Assembly (NCBI RefSeq): GCF_032854445.1
Contig: NC_088305.1
Span: 27,428,628 to 27,492,627 of the forward strand
DNA length: 64,000 bases
From: Liolophura sinensis
Taxonomy: Eukaryota; Mollusca; Polyplacophora; Chitonida; Chitonidae
Direction: 5' to 3'
Position numbers and translations under genes: made by a program. Shown piece by piece: positions 24,801 through 35,003 of the stretch. Positions within the stretch are counted from its first letter, which is position 1. Every line of letters begins with the position of its first letter. The notes under the pieces are model-generated. The model was not told where the DNA came from. It searched no databases and saw only the letters and a program-made list of their open reading frames with translations.

Positions 24801-27800
24801 TACGTTTTGTTCGCCTTTAACTTGAGGCGGCGAGATAATGACCTTAGAGACTATTACATTGTATCACTACATCAGCGTGTCGGCGATGCATTTTCCTCAA
24901 AATTCCAGGTTCATCTCGGCCCGTGACAGCCCACTCCTGGGACAGGACCTGTTGGTTGTGACAGGAGCCGTGAGCGGTACACTCGCTGTATACGCTGTGA
25001 TAGACGACGACGGTACTGGTACGTGTGTCTCATGCGCATGCGTGGTTATATGAAGGTTGGTCCAGTGATCAGACAGCAGGACACGCGCAGTCCACATTGA
25101 ATTTCACAGCAACTGTTCCAGCGAGCCTCGAAATTTCCGGGACTGATAATCGTACTCCCCTATGACAACTCTAGTCAAATTCCTGAAAGATAAGACTATT
25201 CCTACTTAGTGTACATGCATCTGCCTAACGTTACTAAAGAACACACAGATTTATACCTGGAAATGAAACTTGGAAGCCTGCCCTAAAAACAGTTACCACC
25301 CAACAAGCTGCAAACAAAACGAAAAGGCAGTGCAATGGCGAGAAATGCTATATATCTAAAATAGCACGGCATTACATCCGACCCGGAGGCATTCATTGTG
25401 GTGTGTAACGAAATAGCTCCGATGAAGTAGCCTTCCGATTATGTGATTTAACTGTAGTCTTCCCAAAAATCAGAGAAATTCAGGTGAAGCCTTTGGATTT
25501 GGAGCTATACAAACTTTGTGTTCAAGACAGCTAACCCATTACTTTTTTAAAAGTCCTATGATCTAATGAGTTTCCATGCAGACCATTTTAAGTAAGTAAG
25601 TAAGTAACTTGTTCCAGGTACGGCCGACCCCATGGACGTTTTGCTCAGGAAACTTTTCGACAATGGCGACGGCGACTCAGACGAATTCATTTCCAAGATG
25701 GAATTTCGGACATTCATCGTGGGGAGCGCTGATTTGAACGGTTTGTGTGTTTAGAAAATAGGACGATGTAATAAGACACAGAGCAGACAGTAAAACCAGA
25801 GCAGTGACGAACGTATGATACTTGGTCACGAATGGTCACAGGTATTACCGATCAAATGCGGGCCACTTGTCAATTCCTTTAGTTATGGTTTTATTTTAAC
25901 GTCTCATGTAAAACGCCTGTAGAGCACTCTGGCATCAAAAAATGGTTTATTATGTAGAATCCACTTTAAAAAGCACTGAAATTTGTCTAGTGAGAAATTA
26001 ATCTGACTCTTATCTGGCCCTATGAGGTGGATGAATCAATGAAGATCTCTCATATTAATGGATGACAAGAAGGGTATTTCCCTATCTTTCTGGGAACCAC
26101 ATCCAAAAACTCAGATTCCCGGTTAATAGATTAAAGCGTTAATGTTACGTTTACGGCAAAACACCATAGACTTCCGTAATATTTTATTTTGCAGTGGACG
26201 GAGCTGTCTTTGAAAGTGAGCTTGAATACGACTGGGAAGTGAACAAGGGGGTGACTTTTACCGAGGCCGGACTTGCGCGGGTGTTCAACGCTCTGGATAT
26301 GGACAACAATGGAGTGATAGAATCGGACGACTGCGACGGATTCGTGGATATCGTCACCGATAAAGATGGTAAAATATTTAGTGATTGGCATCATTTTTTT
26401 TAAGAAATTCGTTTCACAAACTCCTCGAATCTCCCCTTCGGAAATAATCTTCTAATTTTTTTTTTTTGATTTCTGTAACCATTACTTTGTTTTTTTCTCA
26501 TTTTTTTTTTGTTTTTATTTATTTACTAATTTTTATTAAAATTTTTAGTTAGATTTGTTTTGCAACATTACTCCAAGTGTATAGTATGGCGACTAATGAA
26601 GTATCCACGGGTATAATATGGTAACTAATGAGGTATCTAATGAAGTATCCATGGGTATAGTAAAGTAACTAATGAAGTATCCATGGGTATAGTAAAGTAA
26701 CTAATGAAGTATCCAAGGGTATGGTATGGTAACTAATGAAGTATCCACGGGTATAGTATGGTAACTAATGAAGTATCCACGGGTATAATATGGTAACTAA
26801 TGAGGTATCTAATGAAGTATCCACGGGTATAGTTTGGTATCTAATGAAGTATCCACGGGTATAGTTTGGTAACTAATGAAGTGTCCACGGGTATAGTATG
26901 GTAACTAATGAAGTATCCACGGGTATAGTATGGTAACTAATGAAGTATCCACGGGTATGGTATGGTGACTAATGAAGTATCCACGGGTACGGTATGGTAA
27001 CTAATGAAGTATCCACGGGTATTGTATGGTAACTAATGAAGTATCCACGGGTATAGTATGGTAACTAATGAAGTATCCAAGGGTATAGAATGATAACTAA
27101 TGAAGTATCCAATGTATAGTATGGTAACTAATGAAGTGTACATGAAGTGTAACAACATTCACCAGAGCAGTGTATTATTCATTATTCCCTGTGAAGAAAT
27201 GGCAGGTACATGTAATTGCCTGGCTTTGAACCCTTTTTGAACACTTTTGAACCGTTTCTCTACTTTTGGGGGTCCACAGTTCAGCTGCAGTGCTTCCGGT
27301 TTGTTCATCAATACACAATAAACCAACAAAAGTGTCTCTGTATTCATAACCAAAAGTGATTGTGGGTGGAACGAAAATAAACCTGCTATCTTATATTATC
27401 TCAGACCATAGTAAACTATATTATTAACTATATCAAAACGTATTTTAGGGGTCTTCATGACCGAGGTGGTTAGTGTTCTAGTGCAGATCTATAAGCCCTC
27501 TCACTTATGCGGTCGTTGTGAGTCCAGCTCATGCTCGCTTCATCTCACGATCGTACGTGAGAAGGTCACGTACAGGCTAAGGGAAATATTCTTGAGTACG
27601 ACGTAAAGAACTAATTAATGAAAACCAAATTAATTCTTCTCTTTAAAGCAAATGGGTTGCTGACCATAGATGAATGGAGGCGGGAATGGAGAGGGGTAAG
27701 TGACTTAGCAAAATGTGAAGACTCGGGGAGTTAATCGAAAGTAATGATGCCAGCGGAATAATCTTATATAATATATATATAATACCGCTTGGCATTTTCC

Positions 27801-29351
27801 CTCAGGCCGTCCCTTATGGTAAAGCGTTTAGGCTGTAATGAATGTACAGTCACTCGTCATTTTTCCTCAAACTAGCACTTTTGGTAAAACGGGCAGGTGG
27901 TACATGTAATGGATATAAAGCGACAGGAATATTTCCAGAGCGCTGGGCTAAGTTTCACAAAGATGTCGTACATGTGCAATAATCGCACGTATAGGAAAAT
28001 GGTACGGTAACAGTGACGTGCAAAATATCGTACGACAAAACTACGATAAAAAAATGTACGCCGCTTTGTAAAAGTGACCTCCAGATTTTTGTGAAAACGT
28101 ATTGGCGATAGTGCAAGTAGAGTCATTTATCCTTTTGCCTTGGCGAAATATCCTTGGAACATTTAATGACACATAAAACAGTTAAGCCGTGTGCAACCAC
28201 ATAGAAGTTATTTTGGCAAATGTGAAAACTGTAAACTTTGTACAGGTGAAAATTGTAAACTTGGGACATGTAAAAATTGTAAACTTGGGACATGTGAAAA
28301 TTGTAAACTGGGGACATGTGAAAACTGTAAAACCTTGGGACATGTGAAAATTGTAAACTTGGGACATGTGAAAATTGTAAATTTGGGACAAGTGAAAATT
28401 GTGAACTTGAGACAGGTGAAAATTGTAAACTTGGGACATGTGAAAATTGTAAACTTTGGACAAGTGAAGATTGTGAACTGGAGACATGTGAAAATTGTTC
28501 ATTTGGGACATGTGAAAATTGTAAACTTGAGACATGTGAAAATTGTAAACTTGGGACAGGTTAAAATTGTAAATTTGGGACAAGTGAAAATTGTAAACTT
28601 GAGACAGGTGAAAATTGTAAACTTGGGACATGTGAAAATTGTAAACTTGGGACAAGTAAAAATTGTTCATTTGGGACATGTGAAAATTGTGAGCTTGTGA
28701 CATGTGAAAATTGTTCATTTGGCACATGTGAAAATTGTAAATTTGGGACATGTGAAAATTGTGAACTTGAGACAGGTGAAAATTGTGAACTTTGCACATG
28801 TGAAAATTGTAAATTTGGGACAAGTGAAAATTGTAAACTTGGGACAAGTGAAAATTGTGAACTTGGGACATGTGAAAATTGTAAACTTGGGACAGGTGAA
28901 ACTTGTGAACTTGTGACGTGAAACTTGTAAGCTTGGGACATGTGAAAATTGTAAACTTGGGACATTTGTTATGCAGTAAAGCCTACTAAGCCCGCCTTGA
29001 ATTGAGAATTTGTTCATTACTGCGCTCACAATATCCTGCATCCGTAATAATATCCTGCATCCGTAATAATATCCTGCATCCATAATAAATTTAATATCCT
29101 GCAAGGATGATAATATCCTGTATCCGTAACAATATCCTGCATCCGTAATAATAAAACATTGTTGACTACAGAGTTAAGCAGCAGTCAATTAAATAAACGA
29201 CCAGTATTCTGTAAAGATAACAGATCAGCCTTTACAGTATCATGGTACCAGGCAAATTAGAAATTTGGGTCGGCATAATGACTGAATTAGTGATATCCTA
29301 CTTCTCTTTTTGTTTTATTTCCAGCTATTGGAGAATGGCATGCAGTCGTAG
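15820..29351 (+). CDS. msp130-like: MSP130-like secreted EF-hand glycoprotein (gene B), 14 exons
   Basis: Exons: 15820-16009, 18633-18854, 19064-19253, 19991-20120, 20461-20584, 21969-22130, 22357-22425, 22761-23002, 23403-23626, 24909-25018, 25618-25740, 26195-26368, 27649-27695, 29325-29351. All junctions are GT/AG with consistent phase, giving 2034 nt (677 residues plus TAG). Residues 1-20 are a signal peptide. Residues of about 22-555 form the choice-of-anchor I domain typical of MSP130, with hallmark segments DLEPEYVTLNEDETIAY, QENNAIATVDI, MYQPDTIKYF...NEGDAKDY, FFIGNERTGTIAIYSV, and ARDSP...SGTLAVYAV. Four EF-hand loops follow: DGDSDEFISKME (572-583), DLNVDGAVFESE (593-604), DMDNNGVIESDD (630-641) and DKDANGLLTIDE (651-662). 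NLT in exon 9 is a potential N-glycosylation site. The protein ends soon after EF4 without a hydrophobic tail, so a GPI anchor is unlikely and secretion likely. In sea urchins MSP130 belongs to skeletogenic cells; a role in shell or mineral formation here is inferred. Gene C is a tandem paralogue. Confidence 0.92.
16123..16262 (+). mobile_element. SINE family A, plus, 5'-truncated, in intron 1 of gene B
   Basis: The 3' half of family A (GCGGATGGCCGTGGGCTTC through GCCAAACACCAATCAA) with an AAATAAATAAA tail. Flanked by a 12-bp direct repeat TTTTGTTTTGAC at 16111-16122 and 16263-16274. It holds a C-run of about 14. Confidence 0.85.
16671..16870 (+). mobile_element. SINE family B, plus, partial
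   Basis: Contains GAGGAAACAAGACTGGTTGG and the following GTGTC-rich block shared with 13283-13545. Head and tail are not clear. It lies in intron 1 of gene B. Confidence 0.6.
16935..17254 (+). mobile_element. tRNA-derived SINE, family B, full length, young
   Basis: The head has box A-like CACAGTTGTTAGAGCG and box B-like GGTCAATCCTGGG. The body carries GGGTCGGGCGGGGCAGCTTA and the tail reads ACGTTAAACCCCAAGC then a CACTCA repeat. A perfect 13-bp target duplication AATAATTGAAACA lies at 16922-16934 and 17255-17267. The near-identical copy at 30885-31198 supports recent activity. Confidence 0.9.
18185..18438 (+). mobile_element. SINE family A split by a 130-bp insertion
   Basis: The body (GGTCGTGAGTTTCCCCTGGG ... 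ATTCTTGAGTACAGTG) stops at about 18280. About 130 bp of unrelated T-rich sequence intervenes, and the final TAAAACACCAATCAAATAAA resumes at about 18411. It lies 200 bp upstream of exon 2 of gene B. Confidence 0.7.
20585..21850 (+). repeat. 29-bp tandem array filling intron 5 of gene B, starting at the splice donor
   Basis: About 42 copies of a 29-30 bp unit (GAACCTAGATAAACTTAACT followed by GAGTATAGA or variants). The first, most diverged units (TGAGTAGGAAGAGCCC..., TGGGTATGAAGAGCTT..., TGAGTATGGAGGACGG...) are each 29 bp, and the first begins inside the intron-5 donor GTGAGT at 20585. Copies become more uniform toward the middle of the array. Confidence 0.95.
22448..22690 (+). repeat. Dispersed repeat family D copy in intron 7 of gene B
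   Basis: Aligns along its length with 42390-42660 in intron 5 of gene C (shared GCACGTAACC, AACTATTCATGT, CAAATCACACGCC, GGTCTAGAATTACTCAA and GATGTGTTGTCATCACAT blocks). The host introns are not orthologous and partial copies lie outside the genes, so this is a dispersed element. Confidence 0.6.
23175..23343 (-). mobile_element. SINE family A, minus, in intron 8 of gene B
   Basis: Begins with an (ATTT)n tail complement, then GGTGTTTTACGCCGTACTC, and ends at the head CCACGGAGGCCCC. Part of the head is deleted. An 8-bp direct repeat AAAAATTT flanks it at 23167-23174 and 23344-23351. Confidence 0.85.
23627..24080 (+). repeat. 45-bp tandem array copying the exon 9 end and its splice donor
   Basis: About 10 copies of a 45-bp unit: GTGAGTATATAGGAGGGTAG, then GGGATATAGACCCTGAGGAC, then ATTAA. 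The right-hand half of the unit matches the last roughly 30 coding bases of exon 9 (GATCGGGGATATGGACCCTG, then AGGACATTAA). The left half matches the start of intron 9, so most units hold a reconstituted exon/donor boundary. Confidence 0.95.
25785..25912 (+). repeat. Dispersed repeat family D copy in intron 11 of gene B
   Basis: Blocks ACAGTAAAACCAGAGCAGTG, GGTCACAGGTATTACCGATC, GGTTTTATTTTAACGTCTCA match the family D consensus seen at 8308 and 42390. Confidence 0.5.
26575..27145 (+). repeat. 32-bp tandem array in intron 12 of gene B
   Basis: About 17-18 copies of a 32-bp unit GTAACTAATGAAGTATCCAC followed by GGGTATAGTATG, some with a partial duplication (GAGGTATCTAATGAAG). It starts about 200 bp after the exon 12 donor. 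Confidence 0.95.
27448..27625 (+). mobile_element. SINE family A, plus, internally deleted
   Basis: Head GTCTTCATGACCGAGGTGGT and box B-like GTTGTGAGTCCAGCTC are present. The central GC-rich body is deleted, and the 3' end AATATTCTTGAGTACGACGT remains. It lies just upstream of exon 13 of gene B. Confidence 0.7.
28204..28975 (+). repeat. 24-bp tandem array in intron 13 of gene B
   Basis: About 32 copies of a 24-bp unit GTGAAAATTGTAAACTTGGG + ACAT with A/G and T/C variants. Because the unit is eight codons long and has no stop in several frames, it creates long artificial reading frames on both strands (169 codons plus, 229 codons minus). Confidence 0.95.
29029..29150 (+). repeat. 19-bp tandem repeat, about 6 copies
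   Basis: Copies of AATATCCTGCATCCGTAAT, with one degenerate interior copy, near the end of intron 13 of gene B. Confidence 0.85.
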
Positions 29352-29450
29352 ATTTCATTATGACTTGAACACTTCACACTTTATCTCGACCGAGGGATGT
29401 CGTGACGCAAAGATACTGTATTTATGTATGTATAAATGTATATTTGTGAT

Positions 29451-29456
29451 AATAAA
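29451..29456 (+). terminator. Candidate poly(A) signal of gene B
   Basis: AATAAA 100 bp after the stop codon at 29349-29351. It is the first such hexamer after the stop. Confidence 0.55.
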
Positions 29457-29459
29457 AAC

Positions 29460-30078
29460 GTTGAATGTGAGATATTGTTTTCATTCTGTCAGCCTGTGGT
29501 CATGTATTTTCATATCTGGTGCCGATGGGTTTAGTGAAATCGGTTAAATTTATTAAAGCAGGAGACGGGTGGTGTCAGCAAAGAGGCAATGTTTGTTTCC
29601 TCTCTGTACTTGGTGAGGTACTGTTGCCGATACTATGAGCGTATTTCCTCCCTTGTTTTTGATCATGTATACGAGACTTAGTCTCTATGCCCATGTATAT
29701 GACGCATCTGACATAACCAAGTAATAATTCAAGTCCGCGTGATCTGATTTAGAAAAGGGCACATTTTTGGGTATCAGACCAAAATGTATCCAGGAAAGCA
29801 TATGCAATTCTTCTCCGATCTGTGTACTTTTGGGTCTGTAGTCTGTACAATGTTAATGGGTGAAGCAGCACTATAAATGCGTGGACCGTGGTACCGGCCT
29901 GCTACAAGAAGACACTGTCTTCACGACGAAAGAATTGTACAAAGCCACTTTTAAACCCGGTAAGCAAAAAAAAAAAAAAAAAAAAAAAGAAACGAATCTT
30001 TTGTGATCTGCAAAATCTTGTCACCACAGTTGGTCAACACCAGCATCTGTTGTCCAAAAGACGTACCAAATTTGTGGG
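29460..30078. other. Downstream flank of gene B, no gene
   Basis: A poly-A run lies at about 29968-29988; otherwise no gene or repeat was recognised. Confidence 0.4.
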
Positions 30079-30382
30079 CTAAACGGCTATCGTGGTTATA
30101 GAGCATCCGCCTTCAGTGCGGGAGGTACGGGGTTCAACCACAAGACTTGCCACCACGGAGACTAAAATACTGCACATGGGTTCAGCATTTGTGTTCAAGT
30201 TGTCAGTTTAAAGACGACTGTTCGAAGTGTCAGGTCTGTTGTCCTTGTCACGATGATTCAGTGGATCAGTAATGTGTATGTCATGTGTTTTATCTACCCG
30301 CAAGACGAATCCGTGACGATATAATTGAAATTGTATGCAATATGACATTAACCTCTGAACAAATGAAATAACAAATAAATAG
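30079..30382 (+). mobile_element. tRNA-derived SINE, family E (single copy seen)
   Basis: The tRNA-like head has box A-like CGGCTATCGTGGTTATAGAG and box B-like GGGGTTCAACCAC. The body is unlike the other families, and it ends with an AAATAACAAATAAATAG tail. Confidence 0.6.
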
Positions 30383-30884
30383 TAGCAATTACCAAAAACA
30401 ATGCAAGAAAAAATTTACGTGTTTGCTTTCGTTATTATTTGGGCATTATTGTACATCATGACTGGGTATAGCAGACTCACAAAATATGGATAGCATGTTA
30501 TAAATCAAAAATGTCGATTATTAAGTTTAACAGAATCTGGTTTGTGAGCAAACGACTCCTTCACACGGTTCGAATCCCGTTCTTCTCACTTGAGCTAATT
30601 TAGAATTCCATTAAATAAACATAAATAAAAGCGGATAACATGTATGGCCTAAGACCCTCTACAAATTTTCCATAAGCGACAATGTTAACGTTTAGCGCTG
30701 TAGCTCAGTCCCAGACATTCCGTGGTCAATAAGCTTTGGTGTATACTGGGCGCAGCCTGTGAGAAAGAAGCCATAAAATCTTGACATGGATTGACTGTCA
30801 AAATATGTATCTTCTTATGCAAGCAGCTGGGAGGGGTGCATATCAACGCCAAGGGGACGTCACTCGCAACCTCACTGACACCTG

Positions 30885-31198
30885 ACCGGCCCGGATAGCA
30901 CAGTTGGTAGAGCGTCGTCTTCGGGAGCGATAGATCTAGGATCAATCCTGGGTTTAGTAACACCTAAGACTTTAACAGAGGAAGTTCCTTGCTTGGCGTT
31001 CAGCATGAAGGGGATAGTATCAGTATAATGGCTCGGGCGGGGCAGCTTACTTGCCTTTGGTAAGTCGTCTCAGTCAAGTAGAACTAGATAAAAGAGCGGT
31101 AGAAATCCGTCCCGCAACAAGGAGGCACATTACATGCATTTTAAGGATTGACTGAAAAATTGTTGACCACGACGTTAAACGCCAAGCACTCACTCACT
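30885..31198 (+). mobile_element. tRNA-derived SINE, family B, full length
   Basis: CCGGCCCGGATAGCACAGTT head, box B-like GGATCAATCCTGGG, body GGCTCGGGCGGGGCAGCTTA, tail ACGTTAAACGCCAAGCACTC with CACTCA repeats. Closely matches 16935-17254. Confidence 0.85.
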
Positions 31199-32299
31199 CA
31201 TCGACACTTGTGTCCTTGTGTCCCCTCGCCCATAATTGCTAAACGGAAGTGCTAATATAGGGTACTGATTCCGTGTAGAGTGCAGTTCTACGGTGGGATG
31301 AGAAGAAAGGAAATGAACCCAACAGTTCTCCAACTACATAATAAAATAACAGCACAAAACGCTACGCCGTTGTGTACGATTTGGTCTATACCAATTCCGC
31401 CAAACAGTGGCAGAGAAAAGATGCCACTATGAGGGTGCTGGTGAATTCCAGTCCCAGTTTGTGCTTGTTTTACATACCTCAAAACATCCACAATTTTTCT
31501 GCAAAATTGCCACCAAAGCCGTACTATAAGCTGGGATTGTATGGCTGGAATAGGAAGCTATGGGGGGGGGGGGGGGTGGAAGCAAAAAAGTGGCACCCAT
31601 CGATGCACGCTAAAGGCTCATATAATTCCACAGGATTGAAACAAAATCCACGATCCTAAAGGTTTAAACTTTAACACTTTGTCATTAGGTGTGATAGATA
31701 TTTTGCATTTTAACCTTTGAAGTCCCAAAATTAATCAAAGGCTTTTTTCAATTGCCATAAGATAACTTTTTAACGCAAAAGCGGAGACTTTAGGGATACG
31801 TATAGAAGTTCTAAAATAACAGCTTAATTCTTGCTTGACTTCAGTCGGTTTCGTGATCCAGACCTACATATGCACTGCTAAAGATTAATTTTGTGTTGGG
31901 GCTAAAGTCTATATATCGGCGTTTGATATTCTCCGTGTATTTTCTGTCAGATAAAAGGTGGTTGATAGCAAGTGATAAAGCAAGGATCTCGTGAAAGAAA
32001 GGTGCGCTCGTGAGAACACACAGATGGTGTCAGAGTTTTCTGACGAACGTTACTCAAATGAATGAATGATATGCTCTTAACACCACATGGGCAGAAATTC
32101 GGCCGTATCGTGGCGATCTCGGACAGAAGTCGTTGTTCCTATCCTAATACATATTTATTTACTTATTTATTTATTCATCGCTTGTATTCAACGCTGTACC
32201 CAATAATTTTTCAGCATTACCATGGCTATAAGGTTTAAGAGTGGAGAAATCTAACTCTAGTAGATTCGTCTTTAAAATGTAAACAATCTGAGCTAGTTT
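31199..32299. other. No gene seen; G-homopolymer
   Basis: Contains a run of 15 G at 31562-31576. Reading frames at 31288-31491 and 31372-31659 have no recognisable motif. Confidence 0.4.
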
Positions 32300-32331
32300 G
32301 AATGAATGAATGAATGAATGAATGAATGAAT
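32300..32331. repeat. (AATG)n microsatellite
   Basis: Eight AATG/GAAT units directly next to the tail of the minus-strand family B SINE, where a retroposon tail has probably expanded. Confidence 0.85.
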
Positions 32332-32333
32332 GC

Positions 32334-32700
32334 ATGCTTGGGGTTTAACGTCGTACTTCGTAATTTTTCAGTCAAATGACTCCTCGTCTTCATTTGGCGT
32401 GTGTACACATACTATGTCTTCTTGTGGCAGAACGAGTCCATGCCGCCAAAGTGCGGCCACCACTCAAGTATCGTGCCGAAAACACCAGAAATGACACCCC
32501 ACCCAGTCACATTATACTGACAACTAGCCAACCAGTCCTGTTTCCTTGCTCTGTCCTCTCAGTGCTGAGCGTCAAGCGAGTCAGCAACAAGTGCCATTTT
32601 AAAAATCTTTAGTATAACCCGATCCGGATCTATCCCGAGTCTCTTGACTTCGAGACGGACCCTTTAACCATAAAGCCACTGAAGAGGTCAAGCTAGTTTC
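32334..32700 (-). mobile_element. tRNA-derived SINE, family B subtype, minus
   Basis: The complement of GCTTGGGGTTTAACGTCGTA is the family B tail. The interior CCAACCAGTCCTGTTTCCTT (complement) matches 13283-13545 and 16671-16870. The right end has box B-like and box A-like complements (GATCCGGATCTATCCCGAG, ACCATAAAGCCAC). It links these two sub-types to one 3' end. Confidence 0.75.
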
Positions 32701-33112
32701 ATACAGATCAGACCGATTATAACCGTACAGCAGACACTGAAAAGTTGCTTCTGTACATATAATGGACAATTTTATGATATGTAAATACTTCAAATTTGTG
32801 TAAATCTGCTCTGTATTTTTGGTTTGTAAACTATTTACACTATCTGTAAATCTGTCGTATGTAATTCAGCAATTATTCTGTATAATCATCCTAAACTACG
32901 ACTGACCCAACGTCTTGTGTGACCTCACGTTTCAAAGTAACGCACCTTAACATCTCTACAACGGTCCGCTCCTTAACAGTGGACAGAAGAGTACTACAAG
33001 TCTCTGATAGAGATTCAAGATATCTTTTGTTTTCCAGGGTGGGAATATCACTGGCCAGGGGGTTGTTGTGCCCGAACATTTAAGGTCCTCCCTTTAAATT
33101 GCTAAAGGGCAC

Positions 33113-33367
33113 ATGGGACGCGGGCTCAAATTTGGCCTTGGATAAGGAATTCGCGGCTCTCACTGGTTGTGAGCTCTTGATGATAATAAGCGACTGTCGA
33201 CACTAGTGTGGTCGTGTTCACAGTCTAACGTTCATTAAAGGCCGCTGTATACGTCACAAGTCGGAAACTTGGTCACCAACTTGCCCAATGTGGGTGGTTT
33301 ACTCCAGGAACTCCAGGAAGTGAAGACTTCTTTAGCATGCAGTTAAACAACAATCAAAATAAATAAT
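33113..33367 (+). mobile_element. SINE family C, plus
   Basis: Box B-like GCGGGCTCAAATTTGGCCTT followed by GGATAAGGAATTCGC, as at 8424-8570, ending in a CAATCAAAATAAATAA tail. The box A portion is unclear. Confidence 0.6.
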
Positions 33368-34840
33368 TTCAGAGTTGATTGGCTCTATGTTTTCGCTGAC
33401 ATTAAGACAGTAATCAAAGATTAAATTGTTCATTAAATTTGATGAAGTAATGTCAAACCGTTCCGTTTTAAGGAGATCAAAGAATCTGCATTAGCCGGCA
33501 ATCCTTCCCAGATAAAAGTTATTACCTCAGGGTGTCTATTTAGCACAACAACGTTCGGTCCAACAATTGGACTTCGTCTCACGTTTTCTATCAGGCTTAT
33601 ACACATCTCGACTTGTAGAATTGGCAAGACGATGTGTAAAATGTAATCATTTCAAACTACGTCACACATTTTAAGTAAAAAAAAATGGTAATATGTCAAG
33701 TATGTTTATTACATCAAGACGATGCTTTCATGAACAGTTGCAATCAAAGAGCAACTGAGATAAATGTATTTGTATTCGACCAGAATGTAATGCACAGGTT
33801 GTGCATTGGATGTCATGAATAACGACTGTCTTCTCTGCACCACTAAAAACTGTTCTCCTCTCTCTGGCATGTTACCAGCTTTATTCAATATTTATAAATT
33901 ATAAACTTACATATTCGTTTTGTGGACTTGTGTTTTAGGTTCTTTTGGAAAAATGAGTTTGGCGATTATCGACTTCTCTATGATTTACAAGAGATGCAGG
34001 GAAAACAGCCATTATTCTAGGAATGGCCTCCAATAAAATTTAAAATTCGTAGTCCGTGAATAATTTCCATGATGAATAAAAAAAATTAGCATCGTGGTCG
34101 CGCTTTGATTGCAGTGGGTCATGAAAACACCGTGCTGATGCTTTAAACATGGATGCGTATAATTCCCCCAGACCCGGGTAATGTGGAATAAGACAGAGCT
34201 ATGACAAGACTGAAACAGCTCGCCAGGTTTAGGTTAAACTGAAATTCAGCACTAAGGCCTGGTTATTTTTACTCTCTTTTCAAGGGCGATGATAACCCAC
34301 TTTCATTGTAACAGGATGCCCTATATATCGACTCAATGAAGTTACCCATCGTGGTGTTTACTAGAGACAAGAAAGCGGGGGTGGAGAATGTATAACATTC
34401 GGTGCAAGCACACTCTGAAATCACAATCTTAATAGTTTTATGGTCAAAATTTGTTCTTTACCATATAATGTTTTCATGACGTCTAAGTGAATGAGTTTTG
34501 CAATCAGCTGCATTGCAGTGCATGTAACTCTCGAGACTGGTTGACAGTGCACGTGTTACCCTACTTATGCAATCAGCTGTCTTGTGGTACATGTCAAGAT
34601 TGGTTGAAAGTGCACGTTATATCCTACGGGAAAACCGTGGACTTGCCAAAGAAAATTAGAGACAATCCACATGAGTTAGACACGAGGAGTTTAGAATATT
34701 ATGAGTCACATTAATACTGTTTAAAACAAAGTTTCATTTCAATGCCGTGCTTGTCAAAACATCTGCCGCGGGTATCATTTTATGTAAACACAGCTGTGTA
34801 TAACTGGAGACGAAACTGGCGTTATGACTGAAAGTTGGGA
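33368..34840. other. No gene seen; short reading frame with internal duplication
   Basis: A 75-codon frame at 34487-34714 carries an imperfect duplication of about 66 bp. Otherwise no feature can be supported. Confidence 0.4.
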
Positions 34841-34851
34841 AATAGGTTTGC

Positions 34852-35003
34852 TTTATTTATTTGTTTGATGGGTGTTTTCACATATAACTGGGACTAATAT
34901 AACAGATACATTAGTCCCAGAGACGGCGGCCAGAATTGTGGGGGGAGGACACCGGGTGCCGGATGCTTACAGACCTTCCCACGCACGGAGTTTCATTGAG
35001 CCG
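34852..35003 (-). mobile_element. SINE family A, minus, with a palindrome in its middle
   Basis: Minus-strand family A with tail complement (TTTATTTATTTG), GACGGCGGCCAGAATTGTGG and a deleted head. The usual CCGTACTCAAGAATATTTCA segment is replaced by an 11-bp perfect inverted repeat, CTGGGACTAAT / ATTAGTCCCAG, at 34888-34898 and 34910-34920. Confidence 0.7.

Noticed and set aside
28182-28871. 229-codon minus-strand frame of repeating MSQVYNFH
   Set aside because: Entirely made of the 24-bp minisatellite; open frames occur in several frames on both strands and it lies in an intron of gene B.
30535-30590. tRNA gene around GGTTCGAATCCCG
   Set aside because: Only a T-arm-like segment is present, with no D-arm or acceptor stem; probably a decayed tRNA-derived repeat.
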